Shown here piece by piece: positions 7,021-12,416 of a stretch of 12,416 bases of DNA. The translations under genes were made by a program, and so were the position numbers. The stretch covers positions 2,734,438-2,746,853 of the forward strand of contig CP070843.1 in the NCBI GenBank assembly GCA_020350905.1, in the 5' to 3' direction. The notes under the pieces were generated by a model. That model ran no database searches. It was not told where the DNA came from and was given only the letters and a program-made list of their open reading frames with translations. The first letter of the stretch is position 1; every line of letters starts with the position of its first letter. The stretch is from Deltaproteobacteria bacterium. GTDB taxonomy: Bacteria; Desulfobacterota; Syntrophobacteria; BM002.

Positions 7021-7344
7021 TCATATTCTCCTCCTTTCTTGTGGTTCACCATATGCTACCTCTTCCCATCTAATAGGATCTCTCAGGGCAGAACCGCACT
7101 CGAACTTTACGACCTTTCTGGGTGCCAGCATGATTGGCTCTCCGGTCTGGGGATTTCTTCCCCGTCGCTCCCCTTTCTCCTTCACTGACCATTTTCCAAA
7201 GCCGGAGATGAGGACATCTTCACCGGACTCAAGGGTTTCTTTGATGACTTCGAATGCAAAGTCCACAAGTTCGTCAGAGCGCCACTTCGGGATACCCGTT
7301 TGGTTGCAGATTGCATCTGCTATTTGAGCTTTGGTGAGAGTCAT
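7021..7344 (-). CDS. ihfA: Integration host factor alpha-like DNA-bending protein
   Basis: This is a 107-residue member of the HU/IHF family, which bends DNA for recombination, replication and sigma-54 transcription. The N-terminal LTKAQIADAI (3-12), the ISGFGKWSVKEKGER stretch (46-60) and the beta-arm tip GRNPQTGEPI (62-71) are typical, with Pro65 at the position of the intercalating proline of IHF-alpha. The LTKA start favours IHF-alpha over HU. I chose the ATG at 7344, not the in-frame upstream start at 7401, because GAGGGAG lies about eight bases before it and family members begin exactly there. After the usual end (about residue 89) comes an extra tail of some 18 charged residues ending in ERRRI, which is not standard. 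The DNA-binding partner subunit is not in this window. The upstream neighbour on the same strand is 195 bases away. Confidence 0.88.
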   Translation of the reverse strand: MTLTKAQIADAICNQTGIPKWRSDELVDFAFEVIKETLESGEDVLISGFGKWSVKEKGERRGRNPQTGEPIMLAPRKVVKFECGSALRDPIRWEEVAYGEPQERRRI

Positions 7345-7539
7345 GTCTGCTCCCTCTAATTGGGTGGATAAGCCTAATCTACACTGCTTTGATCTATTCA
7401 ACTACATTTCCCACATTTGAGCGCGCATTGCCAGTTATCTCTTTTGTGTTGATGCTGTATTTATCTTATGGACGCAGATCAAATGGCTTTTATGTGTAGC
7501 GGTTCACTCTGTACTGTTCATCAGGGAAGGGGAAGGATG

Positions 7540-8658
7540 TTAAGAACGGTTACCAATGGTTGTGCCGTCGGAATCCCCAAGATCAAGGCTATCCTGGTCG
7601 TCCAATCTCACATACTCTGGGCAGGGTCGTCTTGTAACAATTTCATATACTTCTCTGGCAGTTTTTTCAAAAGCATGGCTGTATTTGGAGTCACTTAGAT
7701 TGCGATGGGGGAATTTTACTCCCTCTATGGATTCTAGAGTATTCAGCTGTTCATCCATCTCAATCACGATTCGGTTGAAAAGTGCCTGACATTCAGCTCT
7801 TCTGTCTTGTAATATTCCATCCAAGGTAACAACGGCTTCTCCTGTATCCATATCTCTGTTCAAGTCGTTCGTAATTTCAATTGCATAGTCTAATGAATCG
7901 TACTCTTTGGGTATCGTAGCTTTGATCACTCTGAATACGGTTTCCCGCGGGTCTGATTTCAGCAGTTCAGGATTGTGTATGTAACTCCATTCTTGATGAA
8001 TTTTCGCCTCTTCGATCCTGTGGGTGTGTATAATCTTTGAAAACCAATTCTCGGTGTATCGTAGTATCTTATCTTCCGTCCAGTCCTCTTTGGGCTTGAG
8101 ATATATCCATACTGTTTTTGATAAATCTTCGAGGCACTCTTCTATACTGTTATACGTATAATCTGCAAGGTGATTTCCCTCTTCAAACACATCAATCCCA
8201 GCGGACTCAAGGCCCGGCAAGGAAACTTGCATAATTGTTTCCCGATCCTTGCAGTAGCTGATAATCAGTGTATACGCATCCCTTTGCCATGGAGTGATTC
8301 CAGAAGCCTCTATCTCGGGTGGCGTGGGGGTTGGCATATCCTTCGCAGCACTGGGCGTAATTAATACAGCACACGTATCAGGAGGAAGGTCAAATTCTAC
8401 CAGAACTTCCACATAGAAATCCCATTCTTCCTGACCCCTTATCTGCAATGCATGTAATTGCCCGGGATTTTCGTGCAGAGGCTTCTCCATCCCGAGAAGC
8501 ATCAGTTCCAAGGTTGCTTGCCATTCAGCGTGAAAAGCATTACAGCCCTCTCTGGCGCGAGCTTCGGCTTTGTCATAGATCATTTGTACAGATTTCTCAA
8601 TGGACTCTTTGCGCCTCTTCTTCTCAGCCTTCTTGTGCTTGTCGCCTTTATTCTCCAT
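7540..8658 (-). CDS. Soluble protein of unknown function
   Basis: I do not recognise this 372-residue protein. It has no signal peptide or membrane span. The first 20 residues are very basic and lysine-rich (HKKAEKKRRKES), possibly binding nucleic acid, followed by a helical, acidic body, a PTPTPPE linker near residues 110-116, a Trp- and Tyr-rich middle (WIYLKPKEDW), and an acidic C-terminal tail (RLDDQDSLDLGDSDG). I chose the ATG at 8658 because GAAGG sits seven bases before it; a TTG at 8700 would add 14 residues without a good binding site. It lies between the IHF gene and a small Cys/His protein on the same strand, and is divergent from the recombinase, so it may be cargo of an accessory region. 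Codon use is ordinary and the frame is long and clean, so it is very likely a real gene. Confidence 0.7.
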   Translation of the reverse strand: MENKGDKHKKAEKKRRKESIEKSVQMIYDKAEARAREGCNAFHAEWQATLELMLLGMEKPLHENPGQLHALQIRGQEEWDFYVEVLVEFDLPPDTCAVLITPSAAKDMPTPTPPEIEASGITPWQRDAYTLIISYCKDRETIMQVSLPGLESAGIDVFEEGNHLADYTYNSIEECLEDLSKTVWIYLKPKEDWTEDKILRYTENWFSKIIHTHRIEEAKIHQEWSYIHNPELLKSDPRETVFRVIKATIPKEYDSLDYAIEITNDLNRDMDTGEAVVTLDGILQDRRAECQALFNRIVIEMDEQLNTLESIEGVKFPHRNLSDSKYSHAFEKTAREVYEIVTRRPCPEYVRLDDQDSLDLGDSDGTTIGNRS

Positions 8659-8742
8659 TGATTGTCCTTCGCAAAACAGGTCCTTCAGTTCGGCCTTCAA
8701 TCAAAGCCTCACAACCGGTTATTACAGGTTTGTTCACAGGTC

Positions 8743-8901
8743 CTACAACCCGCGATCCAAAACACTCTGAGACGGAATACTTCCTGTTGCAGTCCCCAAA
8801 GTAAGCTTCTTTCTCTTCGCGAAGGACCAGGAAAGGTATTTATGACCACACGGACACTGTGTGGAGTAGTTGTGAGGGAAGCCGCTCTTGCATTTGGTCA
8901 T
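8743..8901 (-). CDS. Possible small Cys/His protein, unknown
   Basis: A 52-residue frame starts at an ATG (8901) with GAGAGG four bases upstream and ends 84 bases before the unknown protein at 7540-8658. Its N-terminal half holds Cys4, Cys17, Cys19 and His22 (TQCPCGHKYLSW), which could form a zinc-ribbon-like knuckle, and the rest is basic. The same frame is open further up to a GTG/ATG pair at 8979/8976 but without a ribosome binding site. No family is recognised; it could be spurious. Confidence 0.33.
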   Translation of the reverse strand: MTKCKSGFPHNYSTQCPCGHKYLSWSFAKRKKLTLGTATGSIPSQSVLDRGL

Positions 8902-9006
8902 TTTTCCTCTCGGCCGAATCTTTCTTTGTCTCATTTTCCCCAATAAAGTGGTGATCTTCCTTGGAAGAGGAGCCATCACTTGTTCGGTATTTCGTTGATA
9001 GTGTAG

Positions 9007-9063
9007 ACTGTATTTAGGCTAAGACCCATGGGGGCTTCCACCTTGCAGCCGTTGAAATACAGT
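9007..9063. repeat. 9-base inverted repeat upstream of recombinase
   Basis: ACTGTATTT (9007-9015) and AAATACAGT (9055-9063) are perfect inverted copies with 39 bases between them. They lie 70-126 bases before the recombinase start, in the divergent gap. They could bind the recombinase itself or a regulator; this is inference. Confidence 0.4.
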
Positions 9064-9084
9064 TGCCGAGGAGGCATCCGCCAG

Positions 9085-9119
9085 CGGCCGCTATGGCCGA
9101 AAACCTTTTCATCCACTAA
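9085..9119 (+). promoter_or_regulatory. Leader hairpin and 8-codon mini-ORF before recombinase
   Basis: CGGCC-GCTAT-GGCCG (9085-9099) forms a 5-base-pair hairpin. A minimal frame (MAENLFIH, ATG 9093 to TAA 9119) ends just before the recombinase Shine-Dalgarno at 9121-9126. If translated, it would load ribosomes next to the recombinase start. An AGGAGG (9068-9074 region) lies rather far upstream, so this is weakly supported. Confidence 0.25.
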
Positions 9120-9132
9120 CAGGAGGTGCGCT

Positions 9133-9956
9133 ATGAAAGTCGAGCAAACCATCAGTCTTTACCTGGAATACCACAAAGTGAATTCAAAAAAAACACCATT
9201 GACGCATACCGGGACACGCTGTCCAAGTTCTGCGATGAGTTCGGAGGCAGGGAATTAGAATCCCTGTCTTCAGAAGAAGTCCTCTCCTTTCTGACTTCCA
9301 TCACCGAGGGCACCAAACAGACCCGCTATCTACACGTCAAAGCTTTTTTCAATTTCGTCAGGGAAACTCTCAATCAAAGCCTCCAGAATCCGTGCGACAC
9401 ACCCATGATAAAGAAACTCTTCAGGCGGGCAAAGGTTAATCACTGGGAGACCGTTGAAAAGGAAGTTGTCGACGAGATCATCTTCAGAACCACCAACCCG
9501 AGAAATCGTCTCATGCTGGAGCTTATGGCAAGAGGTGGGATGAGAGTCGGTGAAGTGCTTAACCTGACACCCAGAGATATCCAAGGCCGAAAACTCGTCA
9601 TAGGTGATCCGAAGAGTAACAAAGAGGCAGAAGTTGTCTTCATTCCTCGCAAGATTGCCAACCGCCTGAGGGAATACGTGAGGGAGAAGGGGATAAAGCC
9701 CGAGCAGAGAATCTTCCCGATAACCTATGCTGCCGCTAGGCTGGTGGTCAAGAAGGCGGGAGAATTGGTCGGCATTCACCTGAGGCCACATGATTTGCGG
9801 AGGTACTGTGCGACTTTTGCAAGCCGTGCCAGAACGCCAATTGAGATTGTGAGCAAGTTAATCCTCCGCCATGCAAACCTATCAACCACTCAAAGATATT
9901 TGGGTAAAATCAGCGATGCGGAGGCCATTAGGTGGATTGAGAATCTGTACGAATAA
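9133..9956 (+). CDS. Tyrosine recombinase/integrase, start and body in different frames
   Basis: The catalytic body is a complete phage-integrase-type tyrosine recombinase (PF00589): RVGEVLNL with the first Arg, the beta-hairpin Lys in GDPKSNKE, HDLRR with the His-x-x-Arg, RHANLSTTQRYLG with the second His and the nucleophile Tyr. In the joined 274-residue protein these fall at about 138, 161, 220/223, 247 and 256. An N-terminal SAM-like core-binding domain precedes it. The only good start is the ATG at 9133, six bases after a perfect AGGAGG, and its first 20 codons (MKVEQTISLYLEYHKVNSKK) look right for the family. That frame runs into a stop at 9258; the body continues in the -1 frame from the A8 run at 9186-9193. 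Either the gene is made by slippage at that run, or it has lost one A. The 274-residue length is typical for small XerC/D-like enzymes. It is the only plus-strand gene here. Confidence 0.88.
9186..9193 (+). promoter_or_regulatory. A8 run, candidate -1 slippery site
   Basis: In the start frame the run reads TCA AAA AAA ACA, so a canonical X-XXY-YYZ heptamer (A AAA AAA) sits exactly in phase for a -1 shift. After slipping, the next codons are AAC ACC ATT (N-T-I), giving the family-like KKNTIDAYRD. A hairpin with stem CAGGGA/TCCCTG lies at 9248-9266, too far downstream to be a usual stimulator. RNA polymerase slippage on A8 would have the same effect. Confidence 0.5.
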
Positions 9957-10065
9957 TCGAATTAAGGCAGGGGTGGTGACGTCGGATCTTCACCCCAGCC
10001 GCCTCTCTTTTGAGCCTTAGCTTTGAAGATAAGGTTTGGAGATGTTGAGAATTTCGGCTTTCAAG

Positions 10066-10103
10066 AACTCAAACTTTATAGCAGATACATTTATATTTGA
10101 GTT
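10066..10103. repeat. 8-base inverted repeat downstream of recombinase
   Basis: AACTCAAA (10066-10073) and TTTGAGTT (10096-10103) are perfect inverted copies with 22 bases between them. The spacing is too wide for a simple tyrosine-recombinase core site, but it could be a protein-binding dyad. The remainder of 9957-10117 shows no gene. Confidence 0.35.
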
Positions 10104-10117
10104 TGGTAAGATTGCCT

Positions 10118-10163
10118 CTATATGCGGTAGCAGGATCTCAAGAGGAAAAGTGTGTATTAAAGT
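10118..10163. repeat. Dispersed repeat, copy B
   Basis: TATATGCGGTAGCAG (to 10132) followed after 21 bases by TATTAAAGT (10155-10163) mirrors copy A at 460-508 in order, orientation and spacing. Together with copy C at 11341 it brackets the deacetylase gene and its terminator as a diverged direct repeat. Confidence 0.45.
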
Positions 10164-10197
10164 ATGAAATATTTACTTTCTGCGGATTGAAATGATG

Positions 10198-10222
10198 AAA
10201 AAAGCGGAGCCGAAGCTCCGCA
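10198..10222 (-). terminator. Intrinsic terminator of the deacetylase gene, TTCG loop
   Basis: On the minus strand the perfect 7-base-pair stem GCGGAGC/GCTCCGC closes on a very stable TTCG tetraloop and is followed by six T residues. It lies about 34 bases after the stop codon of the deacetylase gene. Confidence 0.9.
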
Positions 10223-10255
10223 GTGTTCTTTGAAAAATGAGTAGTTCAGCTAATC

Positions 10256-11320
10256 TCAAGGTTTTGCATAGTAGTATCCCAAGACATCAATCACCACATG
10301 GGCAGTGCCGTAGTTTGATTTGATATTGATGTCTTTGGTGCAGTTGAAGCACGTTTTTACAGTTGCACCATTGGCAATGTTTTGGGCATCAGAGCGATAG
10401 TTGACCAGACTGGCGGTGGGAACCGCTGAACCGAAAGGGTACGCCACAATGTTGCCGTTTCCTAGAGGTACTGCGGTAACATTCAATGCTACGGAAAGTG
10501 GTTCACCTTTGGGTGATGGACATCCCGCAGGGTTTCCACCTTGAGAAGCCACAGCACCGTAGACATTGTAACTGCGGATACCACTAGGCGGGATAGCACC
10601 GCCCGCCAGGCGTGTGTCAACGATACGACATGGTTGCACTGGAGTGTGTAAAAGGTCTTTATAGGAAAATACTGACAACTCCAATCCACGCTGTTGAGTT
10701 ACAACAGATATTCCCTGATCCTCCACCCAGGTTGCCAGTTCGGCAAGCTTTGTTTCAGACCACGGTTCATACCCGAGGTCTTCTGTCTCAATGATTGCGT
10801 GAAAAATTAGGATTAACCATTTATTGTCATTAATTTCTTGCTCGATCCAGGCGGTAATATCACTTACGCTATGGCTAGTCCCAACCCCTTTTCGCCGAAT
10901 CCACCACCGGTTCTCCAGGGGCAATGTATTCCCATATTTTCCACCCGATGCCGCGCTATTATAGTAACGGGCTGAAAGGGTAGCCAGGTCATCATTCCAC
11001 GAACTACCCGGGACAACGAAGTTTTGTACGTTCAATCCCAAGTCATTGAAACCTATTTTGGACATCTCCAGTTCTCGTTCGGCAGAGTTAGGGGCCGCTG
11101 GAGTCTCGTCTGCATAAGTCAAGGGGAGAAAAGGCAGGCCTGGATGGGTAACACTATGAGAGCAAATTTCCCAGCCTGCGGCTTCCAGCTCAAGCAACTG
11201 CTGAACGTTCATACTGCCTTTCCAACCGTCGAGGACACGATCCAACACTGGATTTGCAGTCCCAACTTGTCCATGGGCAGCAAGGATAGGGTAAGCGTTA
11301 GTGTTAGCAGAGATATTTAA
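10256..11320 (-). CDS. NodB-type polysaccharide deacetylase with VDTR surface domain, 5'-truncated
   Basis: The frame is open from a TGA at 11321-11323 to the stop at 10256. Coding similarity begins at once (NTNAYPILAAHGQVGTANP), upstream of the first formal start, a GTG at 11248. The NodB domain shows SHSVTHPGL, with His31 and His35 counted from that GTG as metal ligands, FVVPGSSWNDD, and LIFHAI near its end. The first NodB motif (TFDDG, metal ligand and catalytic base) and any signal peptide should lie just before the open frame and are absent in all three frames. From about residue 205 follows a second domain starting PCRIVDTRLAGG and ending VVIDVLGYYY, a beta-rich module common on surface proteins, with a pair of cysteines in KTCFNCTKD. 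The enzyme would remove acetyl groups from a cell-surface polysaccharide, but without DDG and export signal it is probably inactive. Repeat copy C lies 20 bases beyond the break. Confidence 0.8.
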   Translation of the reverse strand, partial: LNISANTNAYPILAAHGQVGTANPVLDRVLDGWKGSMNVQQLLELEAAGWEICSHSVTHPGLPFLPLTYADETPAAPNSAERELEMSKIGFNDLGLNVQNFVVPGSSWNDDLATLSARYYNSAASGGKYGNTLPLENRWWIRRKGVGTSHSVSDITAWIEQEINDNKWLILIFHAIIETEDLGYEPWSETKLAELATWVEDQGISVVTQQRGLELSVFSYKDLLHTPVQPCRIVDTRLAGGAIPPSGIRSYNVYGAVASQGGNPAGCPSPKGEPLSVALNVTAVPLGNGNIVAYPFGSAVPTASLVNYRSDAQNIANGATVKTCFNCTKDINIKSNYGTAHVVIDVLGYYYAKP

Positions 11321-11340
11321 TCACGAAGTACTTGGATAGA

Positions 11341-11359
11341 GCACCACATATGGTAGCAG
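11341..11359. repeat. Dispersed repeat, copy C
   Basis: GCACCACATATGGTAGCAG matches copy A (460-479) except for a change of two or three bases after GCACC. It sits at the point where the deacetylase coding sequence stops abruptly, in the 128-base gap between that gene and the hydrolase. No promoter is evident here for the deacetylase. Confidence 0.5.
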
Positions 11360-11448
11360 GTTCTTCAGATCCCTGTAAGAAATCTAAAGCGTTGCAGAGA
11401 AATTTACTATTTTATGGATGTCCCCTTTTTACGCTGTTCGAGTGGGCT

Positions 11449-12416
11449 TCAGTTATCCGCCGCCGGACTATCTTTACCTTCTTCTGTCGCTCCTGCCAGC
11501 TGAGGATTTATCTCCAGTACTGCCTTTCTCAAGCGCTCGATAAAGTCTGGCGGGAAGGTCCAGGCGGGCAGATCCGCCTCCTTTACAAGTCCCCGTTCGG
11601 CAGCGCCGATATCGTAGGCCAGAAGCGTGAGCAGATCAGAGCTGACCCAGGGGCTTTTACGAAAATAGGCGTGTCCATTGCCGGTAGTCGAGCCAGCGGC
11701 CTCGGTTACGTCGACGAATTCAAGCGATGGATTCGCCTGCAAAAAGTCCGCCGTCCGCGGCGGCAGTTCCTCTTCCCACATCTGGCCGAGTCGCTTGCGG
11801 CGAAAAATGCAGCTTGCCCACACCAGGGCCCTGTCGGCCGACGAAGCATAGATGGTGGTCCGTTCAGGAATCCTCAGCATGCCATCCGCCAGGGCCGCGC
11901 CGAATTCCTCGTGGCTGATGTCGCCGCCGACGATGATGACGTTGCCGATCCGCACATGCTGCCGGATCTCTTCGTCGGTTGCGTCGGCATTGAGCAGCGC
12001 CAGCTGGCTGAGCGCGCGGACGACCAGCCGTGATCCGGCACTGAAGCCAACGATGTGGATCTTTTCCACCTGGGTCTCTTCCGCCAGGTAGGTGAGAAAC
12101 AGACGGAATTTTCGCGCCATGATGACGGCAGCCTCCAGGTCAGATAAGTAGGCGAAGACGCTGGGCGTCGACGGCCAGGTATAGGCAATGAAGGCACCCC
12201 GGTAGCCGAGGAAATGCCACAGCTCGGAGGCGACCAGTACCGGAATGTCGAACACGACCCTGAAGCCGTGGAGGTAGACATAGACATCCTTGACACCGGA
12301 AGCAGCCAAGCGCTGATTGACAACTTTGGCAAATTTCCTGCCGCGTTCATCGGGCACCGTGATTCCCGGGACCGATCGCGTCAGGAACGAATAGGTACTG
12401 GGCAGGGCACCGGTCT
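11449..12416 (-). CDS. Alpha/beta hydrolase, DUF900 type (partial at window edge)
   Basis: The protein belongs to the DUF900 (PF05990) alpha/beta hydrolases, serine esterase/lipase-fold enzymes of unsettled substrate. Counting from the GTG at 12357, it shows VYLHGFRVVFD (27-37), IAYTWPS (57-63), the nucleophile elbow GFSAG with Ser106, an acid in YASSADRAL (Asp174 region) and the catalytic His in GNGHAYF (His229). The frame stays open from that GTG to the window edge with coding-like residues (STYSFLTRSVPGITV), so the GTG is not the true start and the N-terminus lies outside; any signal peptide or lipobox would be there. Third-codon positions are strongly G/C, unlike the AT-richer genes to the left, which suggests a different origin for one side of about 11.44 kb. 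No terminator is visible after the stop codon. Confidence 0.88.
   Translation of the reverse strand, partial: TGALPSTYSFLTRSVPGITVPDERGRKFAKVVNQRLAASGVKDVYVYLHGFRVVFDIPVLVASELWHFLGYRGAFIAYTWPSTPSVFAYLSDLEAAVIMARKFRLFLTYLAEETQVEKIHIVGFSAGSRLVVRALSQLALLNADATDEEIRQHVRIGNVIIVGGDISHEEFGAALADGMLRIPERTTIYASSADRALVWASCIFRRKRLGQMWEEELPPRTADFLQANPSLEFVDVTEAAGSTTGNGHAYFRKSPWVSSDLLTLLAYDIGAAERGLVKEADLPAWTFPPDFIERLRKAVLEINPQLAGATEEGKDSPAADN

Noticed and set aside
8662..8946. 94-residue plus-strand frame before the recombinase
   Set aside because: No ribosome binding site and no recognisable motif; it overlaps the start region of the minus-strand unknown protein and the small Cys/His frame.
9970..10011. 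GGGGTG...CACCCC hairpin after the recombinase as an intrinsic terminator
   Set aside because: The loop is about 15 bases and the short T-run is some 12 bases beyond the stem, so it does not fit an intrinsic terminator well.

Overview
The window reads like a chromosome of a sulfate-reducer-type bacterium (Desulfobacterota or old Deltaproteobacteria). This is an inference from gene content: a Tat-exported DUF362 protein paired with a DUF6599 lipoprotein-like neighbour, a short Old Yellow Enzyme with a C-terminal cysteine cluster, a betaine-type BCCT carrier, an IHF-alpha protein, and a NodB deacetylase with a 'VDTR' surface domain. Gene density is low, several genes are broken, and almost everything is on the minus strand. 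Only the tyrosine recombinase (about 9.1-10 kb) is on the plus strand.

Layout. 1-602: no intact gene; it holds a decayed intrinsic terminator and one copy of a dispersed repeat. 603-1724: NADH:flavin oxidoreductase. 1761-2229: decayed coding remnants, one resembling the C-terminal part of a DUF362 protein, and a terminator. 2230-4124: a two-gene unit, DUF6599 protein then Tat-signal DUF362 protein. 4331-4798: an AlkD-like DNA glycosylase cut off at its 3' end. 5063-6684: a BCCT transporter whose stop codon overlaps the start of a previously uncalled 45-residue single-span membrane protein. 7021-7344: IHF-alpha. 7540-8658: a 372-residue soluble protein I do not recognise, possibly preceded by a small Cys/His-containing protein (8743-8901). 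9133-9956: a tyrosine recombinase whose start and catalytic body are in different frames, joined at an A8 run that fits a -1 slippery heptamer. 10256-11320: a NodB-type polysaccharide deacetylase missing its first motif, bracketed by copies of the dispersed repeat and followed by a textbook TTCG-loop terminator. 11449-12416: an alpha/beta hydrolase of the DUF900 type, running off the window edge, with visibly higher GC than its surroundings.

How they fit together. The BCCT carrier plus its coupled mini membrane protein look like one transport unit. The DUF6599/DUF362 pair look like one exported, probably redox-related unit of unknown function. The part from about 7.0 to 11.4 kb (IHF, unknown proteins, recombinase, repeats, truncated surface enzyme) has the look of an accessory or mobile region, but no element ends could be proven. 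The best candidates for something undescribed are the slippery-site recombinase, the BCCT-coupled small protein, and the repeat-gene-terminator arrangement around the deacetylase.
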